NCBI GenBank assembly: GCA_965247375.1
Contig: CBDFHU010000113.1
Span: forward strand, 1-64,000
DNA: 64,000 nt
Direction: 5' to 3'
DNA from: Arsenicibacter sp965247375
GTDB taxonomy: Bacteria; Bacteroidota; Bacteroidia; Cytophagales; Spirosomataceae
How positions within the stretch are numbered: position 1 is the stretch's first letter; every line of letters starts with the position of its first letter. Of the stretch, positions 26,772 through 35,040 are shown in pieces. The position numbers and the translations under genes were made by a program. The notes beneath the pieces are model-generated. The model ran no database searches. It was not told where the DNA came from and was given only the letters and a program-made list of their open reading frames with translations.

Positions 26772-28673
26772 TTAGAACCGAACAAAGAACCGAACAATCA
26801 CGATGACAGCAATACTGAATACCATCGCAAATACATAGAAGCCGATTGACCCCGACTGCAGTAACCGCAGCTGTGCCGACGCGGCCCGTACCAGCCATGC
26901 AACGGCATTGACAATACCGTCAATAATAAATTCACCGGCATTGTAGAGCAGATCGCCCAGGGCGCGGATCGGACGGACGATGGCTACTTCGTATAGTTCA
27001 TCAACAAAATATTTGTTGTACACCAGTTTTGCGATACCTGACCGCTCCGCCGATTCGGGTGCCGGCACAGCGTTGCGGCTGATATAAACCACATAGGCAG
27101 CAATAGCCGATCCAATGGCTACCGCCGTTGAAATGGCCATCAGCATATATTCAGTACTGTGATCAATTTCGTGACCGAAGGCTTCCGGATTCACCTGTGC
27201 CGAACCGGCAAACAGCGGCTCCATGAAGTGCGTCAGCCAGCCACCGCCCGGCAGGTTCAGTAAACCGCCGACCACTGACAATACAGCCAGTACAATCAGG
27301 GGCAGCGTCATCGTCGCCGGTGACTCATGGAGGTGATGATGTTGTTCTTCCGTTCCACGGAATTCACCAAAGAAGGTCAGGAACAATAACCGGAACATGT
27401 AGAACGAGGTCATGGCAGAACCAACCAGACCCAACGCCCAAAGGGCTTTATTGTGCAGGAATACGTGGGCCAGAATTTCGTCTTTCGAGAAGAAACCGGC
27501 AAACGGCGGAATACCGGCGATGGCAATCGTACCCAGCAGGAACGTGATAAACGTAACCGGCAGGTGCTTGCGGAGGCCGCCCATTTTACGGATATCCTGC
27601 TCATCGGACATGGCGTGAATCACACTACCGGCACCGAGGAACAACAGGGCTTTGAAGAACGCATGCGTAATAACGTGGAACATCCCCGACGTGTAGGCCG
27701 CCACACTCAGGCCAAGGAACATATAGCCCAGCTGAGAGACCGTCGAGTAAGCCAGTACTTTCTTGATATCGTTCTGCAACAGACCGATCGACGCCGCCAG
27801 AATGGCCGTGGCAATGGCGATGAAGCCGATGATTTCGAGCGTTACCGGCGACAGGGTGTACAACACGTTCGAACGAACGATCATGTAGATACCTGCCGTT
27901 ACCATCGTTGCGGCGTGGATCAGGGCCGACACCGGTGTCGGACCGGCCATCGCATCCGGCAGCCAGGTATAGAGCGGAATCTGTGCCGATTTACCCATCG
28001 CGCCGACAAACAGCAGCAGGGTAATGGCCAGAATCATCTTGTCGCCCACCGCGAAACGCGTCGCCTGTTCGAAGATTTCGGTGTATTCGACCGAGCCGAA
28101 CGTGGTGATTAATAAGAAGATGCCCAGCAGAAAACCAAGGTCACCGATACGGTTCATGACGAATGCTTTGCGGGCAGCGTTGTTATAGTTGACGTTTTTG
28201 TTCCAGAAGCCGATGAGCAGGTACGAACACAGGCCGACCCCTTCCCAGCCGATAAACATGATGACGTAGTTAGAACCCGTTACCAGCAACAGCATGAAGA
28301 ACAGGAACAGGTTCAGGAAAGCCATGAACTTGCCGAAGCCTTCATCGTGCTTCATGTAGCCGATGGAATAAATGTGAATCAGCGAACCGACACCCGTTAC
28401 GATCAGGAGCATCAGCAGCGAAAGCTGATCAATCTGGAACGAGAAATTAATGTGCAGGTCGCCGACACTGATCCAGTCGAATAAGGTGGCTTTAACGGGT
28501 TGGCCGCTGAAACCGCTGAACAGCATCAGCGATACGACGAAGGAAGCGAGCGCGGCTGCCGAGCTGATGGCCCCAACCAGGCTTGTGGGTACCTTGCGGA
28601 AGCCCAGGCCGTTGATGGCAAAACCAATGAGTGGGAACAGCGGAATTAAACTACAGAGTAGGTCTGTCTGCAT
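26772..28673 (-). CDS. nuoL: NADH-quinone oxidoreductase subunit L
   Basis: A 633-residue membrane subunit of complex I, the distal antiporter-like proton pump with the long lateral helix. Signature segments are GWEGVGLCSYLLIGFW, KAFVMNRIGDLGFLLG, GKSAQIPLYTWLPDAMAGPT, SALIHAATMVTAGIYM and KKVLAYSTVSQLGYMFLG. The C-terminal part (about 490-633) holds further helices and the traverse helix region (NKYFVDELYEVAIVRPIRAL). Length is normal. It lies between nuoK and nuoM, with a 91-base gap to nuoK. Confidence 0.96.
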   Translation of the reverse strand: MQTDLLCSLIPLFPLIGFAINGLGFRKVPTSLVGAISSAAALASFVVSLMLFSGFSGQPVKATLFDWISVGDLHINFSFQIDQLSLLMLLIVTGVGSLIHIYSIGYMKHDEGFGKFMAFLNLFLFFMLLLVTGSNYVIMFIGWEGVGLCSYLLIGFWNKNVNYNNAARKAFVMNRIGDLGFLLGIFLLITTFGSVEYTEIFEQATRFAVGDKMILAITLLLFVGAMGKSAQIPLYTWLPDAMAGPTPVSALIHAATMVTAGIYMIVRSNVLYTLSPVTLEIIGFIAIATAILAASIGLLQNDIKKVLAYSTVSQLGYMFLGLSVAAYTSGMFHVITHAFFKALLFLGAGSVIHAMSDEQDIRKMGGLRKHLPVTFITFLLGTIAIAGIPPFAGFFSKDEILAHVFLHNKALWALGLVGSAMTSFYMFRLLFLTFFGEFRGTEEQHHHLHESPATMTLPLIVLAVLSVVGGLLNLPGGGWLTHFMEPLFAGSAQVNPEAFGHEIDHSTEYMLMAISTAVAIGSAIAAYVVYISRNAVPAPESAERSGIAKLVYNKYFVDELYEVAIVRPIRALGDLLYNAGEFIIDGIVNAVAWLVRAASAQLRLLQSGSIGFYVFAMVFSIAVIVIVRFFVRF

Positions 28674-28764
28674 GTACTTGAATTCAACGTTTGACGTTTG
28701 CGGAACAACTTTCCGGCACGGGCCGGCCAGCGACCCCTTGCCCCGGAAGGCTCCTAAACCAGTT

Positions 28765-29109
28765 TTACCATTTGAGTTTATTCAGCAATCCGACATCAAT
28801 CGAGCGGATATTCCGGTAGATCATCACAATGATGGCCAACCCTACCGCAACTTCGGCAGCGGCCACAGCCATGATGAAAAAGACGAAAACCTGCCCCGCC
28901 GAATCGGATCGATACGACGAAAAGGCGATTAACAGCAGATTGACGGCATTGAGCATGAGCTCAATCGACATGAAGATAATAATGGCGTTACGCCGGGTCA
29001 GTACGCCGATGATTCCGATAACAAATAGCGCTGTGCTAACGATCAGGTAGTAGTTGAGCGGTACTTGCTGAATAAGTTCCGGTATTGATACTTGCTGCGT
29101 GGGCTGCAT
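28765..29109 (-). CDS. nuoK: NADH-quinone oxidoreductase subunit K
   Basis: A 114-residue three-helix membrane subunit of complex I. The conserved glutamates lie in MSIELMLNAVNL and AAAEVAVGLAIIVMIYRN. Helix 1 is YYLIVSTALFVIGIIGVLTR. The N-terminus is about 15 residues longer than in E. coli (QPTQQVSIPELIQQVPL). It is the first gene of this unit: nuoJ and nuoA-I are not upstream. A well-formed promoter precedes it, so the membrane-arm subunits K, L, M and N are transcribed apart from the rest of complex I. Confidence 0.95.
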   Translation of the reverse strand: MQPTQQVSIPELIQQVPLNYYLIVSTALFVIGIIGVLTRRNAIIIFMSIELMLNAVNLLLIAFSSYRSDSAGQVFVFFIMAVAAAEVAVGLAIIVMIYRNIRSIDVGLLNKLKW

Positions 29110-29135
29110 ATTAAGCCGGTTGATAAAAGATGCGG

Positions 29136-29166
29136 CAAAGTTATAGATAAATTGGGCTTACTCAAA
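29136..29166 (-). promoter_or_regulatory. Promoter of nuoKLMN
   Basis: On the minus strand, TTTG (29163-29166), a 19-base spacer, then TAACTTTG (29136-29143). This is a full match to the Bacteroidota consensus TTTG-N19-TAnnTTTG and the best promoter in the window. The start of transcription would be near 29129, 20 bases before the nuoK ATG. Confidence 0.8.
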
Positions 29167-29243
29167 CCGATTTGCCGTTTGTCGGCGGCCTTATTCATCA
29201 ACATTCGGAATTTATTCCTGATTATGCTTGTTCAGATTGGCTT

Positions 29244-29251
29244 TATCTTTG
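29244..29251 (+). promoter_or_regulatory. Promoter -7 element TATCTTTG of the UDP-sugar dehydrogenase gene
   Basis: Exact TAnnTTTG. It lies inside the longest open frame (from 29228), which supports the later start at 29312. Confidence 0.55.
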
Positions 29252-29311
29252 CATTTTCGATGCCGCCCCGTCCGGTTTTCAGCAACGGGACCGGCCGTTT
29301 TTTCCGGATTC

Positions 29312-30583
29312 ATGATGCAGGATGCTCCTCAGATTGCTGTGCTCGGCCTTGGTTACGTGGGTCTGCCGCTTGCCGTTGCCTTTGGCCATACGTACCGTGT
29401 ATTGGGTTTTGATAGTAACCCAAGCCGCATTGCTGCCCTGCAAGAGCATCAGGACCGGAACGGCGACTTTACGGCGGAAGAACTGGCCGGCAGCCGCGGC
29501 TTGTCGTTCACCGGTCAGCCTGATGATCTGGCCGCCTGCACGGTTTTTATCGTCACGGTACCCTCGCCGATTGACAGCCACCGCCAGCCGGACCTGCGGC
29601 CGATTCTGACGGCGACCCGGACCGTAGCAAGCGTCCTTAAGAAAGGTGACCTTGTTATCTATGAATCAACGGTTTATCCCGGCTGCACGGAGGAAGACTG
29701 CGTACCGGTTCTGGAAGCGGTATCGGGGCTGACCTTTAATGTTGATTTTTTCTGCGGGTATTCGCCTGAGCGTATTAATCCGGGCGATAAGCACCATACC
29801 CTGACCAATATCCGCAAGGTTACGTCTGGCTCTACCCCGGCCATTGCCAAACGGGTGGATCAGCTCTATGCGTCAGTCATCACGGCGGGCACCTACCGCG
29901 CACCCTCGATCCGGGTTGCCGAAGCGGCCAAGGTGATCGAAAACTGCCAGCGCGACATTAACATTGCATTCGTCAATGAACTGGCGCTGATTTTCGACCG
30001 GATGGGCCTCGATACCCATACCGTGCTCGAAGCGGCCAATACCAAGTGGAATTTCCTGCCCTTCCGGCCCGGACTGGTGGGCGGCCACTGCATCGGCGTC
30101 GATCCATATTACCTGACCTACAAAGCCGAGTCGCTGGGCTACCACCCGGAAGTGATTCTGGCCGGCCGCCGCATCAACGACAACATGGGTGTAGTCGTGG
30201 CCAATAAGATCGTAAAGCTGCTGATCCGGCACAACCGGCCGCTGCACCAGGCAAGGGCACTGGTGCTGGGAATTACCTTCAAGGAAAACTGGGCCGACAT
30301 CCGCAACTCGCGCGTGCCGGATGTGGTATGGGAGCTTCAGGAATTCGGTGTACAAACCGACGTGTATGATCCCCTCGCCAATCCCGTAGACGTTTCCCAC
30401 GCCTATGCGCTTGACCTGCTTACCGATCTGCCGGCAGACGTGGTTTATGATGTCGTTGTCCTGGCCGTTGCCCATCAGCCCTTCCTGACCCCTGAGTTTT
30501 CGGCCAGGCTACCGCAGCTAGGTCATTTGGTGTATGATGTGAAAGGCGTCTTGCCGGTGGAGGTGATTCACGGCCGGTTGTGA
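29312..30583 (+). CDS. UDP-N-acetyl-hexosamine 6-dehydrogenase (TviB/WbpA type)
   Basis: A 423-residue NAD-dependent enzyme that oxidises a UDP-sugar at C6 to the uronic acid, most likely UDP-GlcNAc as in TviB/WbpA; the substrate is inferred. The Rossmann motif is LGLGYVGLPLA near 10-20. CGYSPERINPGDK is the NAD/substrate region. The catalytic cysteine is residue 260 in GGHCIGVDPYYLT. The C-terminal nucleotide-sugar binding domain has LGITFKENWADIRNSRV. The start at 29312 (or the next ATG, 29315) follows the -7 element. It supplies precursors for capsule, O-antigen or exopolysaccharide, but no such cluster is adjacent. Its stop is three bases from the stop of the convergent gene. Confidence 0.9.
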   Translation: MMQDAPQIAVLGLGYVGLPLAVAFGHTYRVLGFDSNPSRIAALQEHQDRNGDFTAEELAGSRGLSFTGQPDDLAACTVFIVTVPSPIDSHRQPDLRPILTATRTVASVLKKGDLVIYESTVYPGCTEEDCVPVLEAVSGLTFNVDFFCGYSPERINPGDKHHTLTNIRKVTSGSTPAIAKRVDQLYASVITAGTYRAPSIRVAEAAKVIENCQRDINIAFVNELALIFDRMGLDTHTVLEAANTKWNFLPFRPGLVGGHCIGVDPYYLTYKAESLGYHPEVILAGRRINDNMGVVVANKIVKLLIRHNRPLHQARALVLGITFKENWADIRNSRVPDVVWELQEFGVQTDVYDPLANPVDVSHAYALDLLTDLPADVVYDVVVLAVAHQPFLTPEFSARLPQLGHLVYDVKGVLPVEVIHGRL

Positions 30584-30586
30584 TGA

Positions 30587-32029
30587 CTACCGCGTATAAT
30601 AATCCCCCTTCGCGATTGTCTGTTCATACTCGCCGCTGATGGTTTCCAGAAACTTGCCGGTTACCCAGCCGATATCGGCGTTACGGACAAAAACAAACCG
30701 CTTTGGCCCCAGCGTTGCGGTATAGGCCTGCATCAGGGCTTCCAGCCAGAGTGTACCGGCAATCAGTTGCTTCTCGGTCAGCATCGACTGCACATTGACC
30801 AGGTCACGTACGGCGCGCTCACGGGCTGCAGGGTCCTTAACTGCCTGTAAATCCGGCCGGCTCACGGTGCCATAATCGCTCATCACCAGCTTTTTAAACC
30901 GCTGAATATCCTCAACAGAAAGCGGTACAGCGGTCAGATCAGCCTTGTCGGGATACAGGTACGTCACGACGGCCAGTGCAATATCGCCCCCGACACCAAC
31001 CGTCTGTCGCCCCTGTAAACCGGCTTGCTGCCTGCTCAGCCGCGGGCGTACTGCCGAATCAGCAATGGCCGAAATAACACGCGGGGCCTCGCGCCGGAAC
31101 GCATCCATCGTCAGCGTTTTACGGTTTTCTATCTGAGTGACCAGCCCGTTTGTCCCCACCGGAATGTTCAGGCCATAAAACGTTTTCTGCGCACTGCCCG
31201 TACTTTTCGGATCAGGCTGTGAATCGAAGTAACCGCCAACGGTGTAATTGTCATTAATCGCCAGCGCTGATGTGGTCGGCCAGACTTTGCGCGGAATGGC
31301 CCCCGTCGTAAACAGCTCGGCTTCGCGATTTACCGTAATCGATGTATCAATCCGCAACCCGCCGATTGGCAAGGCATCAATCAGGCGGTCATACAACCGC
31401 TTTTTACTGTCCGGAATCTGATTCATCTCACTGCTGAACGCAATGAACACCCGTTCATTGGGAATGTTGTATTTCCGGATTGTATCAAAACATACCTTCA
31501 GCGCATCCTGCCGGTTCCGGAATGCCGTTGACGCGTCGGTCAGTAAGGGCGAGCCAGGCACATCGGCTTTCAGTTTGATTTCTTTTTCGTAGAAATCCGT
31601 TTCGTACCGGGTCTTGTAAATGCCCAGTTTCACCTCCGACGGGCTGATCTGGATACCGGCATAAAAATTTTTCCCCGATACATCGCGGATCAGCTCATTA
31701 ACGGCCCAGGCACTCGCTACAAAATTCAGTTTTGCATACCGGCTGCGGGCAACTTCGAGATAATAGGCAGCCTTTTCCGCATTTTTCTGGTCTTTGTACG
31801 CCAGTCCCAGTTGCTCATAGGCTACTGCACCCCAATATACATCGCTGGTACGCACGGCCGGCAAGGCCCGCTCCAGCAGATCAATCGCTTCTGTCTGCTT
31901 ATCCAGTTCGCGCAGTGTACCGGCCAGCTTAATATATTGGATGGCTTGTGGTACGTTACGGGCATCCTGTGCCAATGTCCCGGCTCCCGTCATCAACAGG
32001 CAAATGAGTCCGAAAAGAAATTGTTTCAT
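30587..32029 (-). CDS. Exported TPR protein with Ppx/GppA-like (actin-fold) domain
   Basis: A 480-residue protein. A signal peptide spans about 1-20 (MKQFLFGLICLLMTGAGTLA), then two or three TPR-type helices (about 25-110; AIQYIKLAGTLRELDKQTEA, YWGAVAYEQLGLAYKD, EKAAYYLEVARSRY). The rest resembles the exopolyphosphatase/GppA branch of the ASKHA (actin-like ATPase) fold. AGIQISPSEVKLGIY stands at the phosphate-1 loop; VFIAFSSEMN resembles the VAT.A.R..N strand; and GLRIDTSITVNREAELFTTG parallels the ISGEEEARL..G segment. YTVGGYFD and QTVGVGGDIA stand at the phosphate-2 and adenosine-loop positions. The match is partial and was made by eye, so activity is not shown. An exported member would be unusual. 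It lies 19 bases after its upstream partner, as one operon. Confidence 0.6.
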   Translation of the reverse strand: MKQFLFGLICLLMTGAGTLAQDARNVPQAIQYIKLAGTLRELDKQTEAIDLLERALPAVRTSDVYWGAVAYEQLGLAYKDQKNAEKAAYYLEVARSRYAKLNFVASAWAVNELIRDVSGKNFYAGIQISPSEVKLGIYKTRYETDFYEKEIKLKADVPGSPLLTDASTAFRNRQDALKVCFDTIRKYNIPNERVFIAFSSEMNQIPDSKKRLYDRLIDALPIGGLRIDTSITVNREAELFTTGAIPRKVWPTTSALAINDNYTVGGYFDSQPDPKSTGSAQKTFYGLNIPVGTNGLVTQIENRKTLTMDAFRREAPRVISAIADSAVRPRLSRQQAGLQGRQTVGVGGDIALAVVTYLYPDKADLTAVPLSVEDIQRFKKLVMSDYGTVSRPDLQAVKDPAARERAVRDLVNVQSMLTEKQLIAGTLWLEALMQAYTATLGPKRFVFVRNADIGWVTGKFLETISGEYEQTIAKGDYYTR

Positions 32030-32048
32030 AGTTGAGTTAATCAGAAAA

Positions 32049-32924
32049 TCAATGATGTATGTCGCCGTTGAGTGCTCGCTCCAGATCACTCTCGGCCGTT
32101 ACAGACTGTGGTTTCGCAGGCTTCGGCCGCTCCGCCTGATTCAGCTCGACCGGCGAAGGCGTCATGACCGGCAAGCCGGATGACGGCTTTGGAACGCTGA
32201 CAGGGACAAAACCAGGACCGGGCACTATCGGCGGCTGACGCATAACCGGAGCAGGAAGCGGAGGGGCTTCAGCAACAGTCAGGGTATCAACCGGCGCGAT
32301 TTCTGCCCTGAGCAATGTATCCGGCCCGGGGGTACTGACCGGCTGCGGCAGTTCCCGAAGCAGCGTATCCGCTTGTATTTCAACCGCAGCAGGCCACTGC
32401 CTGTCGGGGCATAGTACCGGTGAAATCCGGCAGCGGTTCTGATAGCCCGCTACCAGACCAGCAATGCCAAGACCAATACCGGCCAGCAACCGCCACTTAA
32501 CGGTAAACGGCGCAGGGCTCCGGCCGGTCAGATCAACTTGCTGACGGCTGTAGGGAGTCTGAATAATCAGCCGGGCAGTAGTTGTACCAGACTCTTTTGG
32601 GGAAAAACGGATGCGCAGCTTTGTGTCAACCGGTGTCGGCACAAACCCGATGGCGGGCAGCAGCCGGTCGTCGGGCGGAATCACAAACGAAAATGCATCA
32701 GGATTGTCAATCGTCAGCGAGACGGGTGTATCGGCATAGTGCTGTACAACGGAGATCGTTTGTTCAGTCGATGCGCCCCGCCGGGTTAGCGGAAAGCCAA
32801 CTGATTGCCGGTCAACAATGAGAAGGCCGGGCTTTACAGTCTGTTCCGGAACAGCTGCCTCCGCTGCCGGTTGCGGCGGGGTTCTTTTTTTCCGTACCGC
32901 TTTCCGTTTCATCTCTTCTGCCAT
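32049..32924 (-). CDS. Membrane protein with Ig-like domain and Pro-rich tail
   Basis: A 291-residue protein with no recognised name. A basic start (MAEEMKRKAVRKKRTPPQP) precedes a beta domain at about 35-140. This domain has the look of the ASH / choice-of-anchor D Ig-like domains (LTIDNPDAFSFVIPPDDR, RIRFSPKESGTTTARLIIQT). One membrane helix follows (WRLLAGIGLGIAGLVAGY, about 147-164). After it come 125 residues rich in Pro, Val and Thr (PPLPAPVMRQPPIVPGPGF), extended and unfolded in appearance. With the positive N-terminus inside, the Ig domain would face the cytoplasm and the Pro-rich tail the periplasm, where the product of the next gene should be. I place the start at the second Met; another is two codons upstream. 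Confidence 0.65.
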   Translation of the reverse strand: MAEEMKRKAVRKKRTPPQPAAEAAVPEQTVKPGLLIVDRQSVGFPLTRRGASTEQTISVVQHYADTPVSLTIDNPDAFSFVIPPDDRLLPAIGFVPTPVDTKLRIRFSPKESGTTTARLIIQTPYSRQQVDLTGRSPAPFTVKWRLLAGIGLGIAGLVAGYQNRCRISPVLCPDRQWPAAVEIQADTLLRELPQPVSTPGPDTLLRAEIAPVDTLTVAEAPPLPAPVMRQPPIVPGPGFVPVSVPKPSSGLPVMTPSPVELNQAERPKPAKPQSVTAESDLERALNGDIHH

Positions 32925-32991
32925 ACACACTTGCCGGTTGCTTTGCAGATATAACGATCCGGACGCCCGCCCGTCCCGAAACCAGCCCGAT

Positions 32992-33085
32992 TTAAGAGCG
33001 AATGGGAAGATTAAAGAGCGAAATAGTGAGCCGCGCGGCGGCTAAAGAGTGAAAGAGCGGTCGCCATGCGGCGCAAAACAGGGTG
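32992..33085. repeat. AAAGAGCGAAAGAGTG element, copy A
   Basis: Repeats of AAAGAGCGAAATAGTG and AAAGAGTGAAAGAGCGG lie on each side of a GC-rich palindromic core AGCCGCGCGGCGGCT (33029-33043). The same words and core recur at 34939-35040 and 41031-41125. It lies between hemB and the Ig-like protein gene. Confidence 0.65.
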
Positions 33086-33093
33086 AGGGCCTC

Positions 33094-33142
33094 AAAAAAC
33101 GTAGTGGCAGGGCTATTCTGCATCTCAGAACAACCCTGCCAC
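33094..33142 (-). terminator. Terminator of hemB
   Basis: Perfect 9-bp stem GTGGCAGGG / CCCTGCCAC (33104-33112, 33134-33142). Read on the minus strand it is followed by TACGTTTTTTGAGG. Confidence 0.8.
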
Positions 33143-33181
33143 CATATACAATACAAAACAGCATCCGGAACCACCAGTCTA

Positions 33182-34159
33182 TTACGCTCCTAACACCCCG
33201 GCCGCTTCCTTAGCGAAATACGTCAGGATCACGTTCGCACCGGCGCGTTTCATGGCCATCAGCGACTCCATCATCGCGCGTTCGCCGTCGAGCCAGCCGT
33301 TTTGGGCCGCCGCTTTGATCATCGCGTATTCACCACTGACGTTGTAGGCCGCAATCGGCAGGTGATAGTGATCGTTCAGGAGTTTGATAATATCCAGATA
33401 AGCCAGAGCCGGCTTCACCATCAGAAAATCAGCACCTTCGGCCAGATCCAGATCGGCTTCGATCAGGGCTTCCCGACTATTGGCCGGATTCATCTGATAC
33501 GTTTTTTTGTCGCCGAAACGCGGGGCTGAGTCGAGCGCATCACGGAACGGCCCGTAAAAGGCACTGGCATACTTGGCCGTATACGCCATGATCGATACAT
33601 TTTTGAAGCCCTGCGCATCCAGCGTCTGCCGGATATAGCCCACCCGGCCATCCATCATATCGGAAGGGCCAACGATGTCGGCACCCGCCTTTGCCTGCGC
33701 AACGGCCATCTTACCGAGTACTTCGAGCGTTTCATCATTCAGAATCTGCCCGTTCTCCACAATACCGTCGTGTCCGTCTGAGCTGTACGGGTCCATGGCA
33801 ATATCGGTCATGACCACCACATCCGGAAATCGGTCTTTGATCGCACTTACCGTTTGCAGGTACAGGCCGTCCGGATTCTGGCTTTCGGTGGCATACTTAT
33901 CCTTTCTGCTTTCCGGTAGATTCGGGAACAGCGCAAATGTCCGCAGACCAAGGTCTACACACTGCCCGATCTCGTCGAGCAGCAGGTCTTTCGAAAAACG
34001 GGCAACGCCCGGCATCGATACTACCTCGCTGCGTACGTTCTCCCCTTCCATGACAAACATGGGGTAAATAAAATCATGGACCGAAAGGCGCGTTTCCTGC
34101 ACCATGTCCCGAATGGCTGCCGACTGCCGGTTCCGGCGTGGTCTTCGAATAATATTCAT
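33182..34159 (-). CDS. hemB: Delta-aminolevulinic acid dehydratase (porphobilinogen synthase)
   Basis: A 325-residue cytoplasmic enzyme that condenses two 5-aminolevulinates to porphobilinogen in haem synthesis. The Schiff-base lysines are in MAYTAKYASAFYGPFRDA and MVKPALAYLDIIK, and DIAMDPYSSDGHDGI is the family metal-site region. That region has Asp/Ser where zinc-type enzymes have several Cys, so a magnesium-type enzyme is likely. YPMFVMEGE is near the N-terminus. I placed the start at MNIIRRPRRN (34159); the open frame extends 27 codons further but would overlap the response regulator gene. The gene follows the response regulator by 73 bases on the same strand. Confidence 0.95.
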   Translation of the reverse strand: MNIIRRPRRNRQSAAIRDMVQETRLSVHDFIYPMFVMEGENVRSEVVSMPGVARFSKDLLLDEIGQCVDLGLRTFALFPNLPESRKDKYATESQNPDGLYLQTVSAIKDRFPDVVVMTDIAMDPYSSDGHDGIVENGQILNDETLEVLGKMAVAQAKAGADIVGPSDMMDGRVGYIRQTLDAQGFKNVSIMAYTAKYASAFYGPFRDALDSAPRFGDKKTYQMNPANSREALIEADLDLAEGADFLMVKPALAYLDIIKLLNDHYHLPIAAYNVSGEYAMIKAAAQNGWLDGERAMMESLMAMKRAGANVILTYFAKEAAGVLGA

Positions 34160-34232
34160 CCGTCTTTTCGTTAACAGGCCGTAATGGATGATCAGCCCCG
34201 TATCCCGATAAGCCGCTCTGCCATTACAACCA

Positions 34233-34932
34233 TCACACAATCAGTTTGAAGCCCTCGCCGTGCACATTGACCAGCTGTACCGATTCGTCTTCACGCAGGT
34301 ACTTGCGAAGTTTGGTCACGTACACATCCATGCTGCGGGCATTGAAGTACGAGTCGTCGCCCCAAACCATTTTCAGGGCAAAGCTACGGCTTAACGGCTG
34401 ATTCAGGTTCTGGGCAAACAACTTTAATAACTCTGATTCTTTACTGGTTAGTTTCTGACTCGACAGATTTCCGCCTCCGTCGGGCCGCGACAGAGTCTGG
34501 TGCGGATAGTCAAACACAAACGTACCGATCTGATAAGTGGTCGATTCAAGGGCATCAGCCGTGCCCCGCTGGTACCGGCGCAGAATCGCCTGAATCCGCA
34601 GCAGCAATTCTTCCATGCTGAACGGCTTCGTCACGTAATCATCGGCTCCGAGCTTAAACCCCTGAATGGTATCTTCCTTCATCGACTTGGCTGTCAGAAA
34701 GATAATCGGTACATCACGGCCCGTCATCCGGACCTCTTTGGCGAGCGAAAACCCGTCCTTCTTCGGCATCATGACGTCGAAAATACAGAGGTCATACTGC
34801 CCGTCCGTAAACATCTCAAGCCCCTGATTTCCATCCGTCGCGCGGTCGGTATCAAATCCCTTCAGGATCAGGTATTCCTGAAGCAGGCTGACCCAGATTC
34901 GGGTCATCCTCAACAACTAGTATTTGTGGCAT
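34233..34932 (-). CDS. OmpR-family response regulator with apparent 5' frameshift
   Basis: A two-component response regulator. The receiver domain has the phospho-acceptor Asp in LCIFDVMMPKKDG (Asp 52 in the repaired numbering) and Lys in FLTAKSMKEDT. The C-terminal OmpR-type winged helix (about 135-230) ends YVTKLRKYLREDES... and VNVHGEGFKLIV. The natural start is the ATG at 34930-34932, reading MPQILVVEDDPNLG, but the frame then breaks. After CTG GGT one extra base (near 34890) shifts it, and the frame from 34889 down gives SLLQEYLILKGF and the rest of the protein. Without repair, the intact part can only start at a TTG at 34916 and would lack the first beta strand and the acidic Mg2+ residues. 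It is either a broken gene or a sequencing error. Its sensor kinase gene is upstream. Confidence 0.85.
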
Positions 34933-34938
34933 AGGTTA

Positions 34939-35040
34939 TAAAGAGCGAAAGAGTGGGAGAGCGAAAGAGTGGCCGCCGATCGGTGAAAAAACCGTTAGGC
35001 CGCTCTTTCACCGCGCGGCGGCCACTCTTTCCTTTCACTC
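34939..35040. repeat. AAAGAGCGAAAGAGTG element, copy B, overlapping the kinase 3' end
   Basis: GAAAGAGTGGCCGCC (34963-34977) is exactly inverted as GGCGGCCACTCTTTC (35017-35031), with CCGCGCGGCGG at 35011-35021. Its right half is read as the last 15 or so codons of the histidine kinase, including the stop at 34995. Confidence 0.75.
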
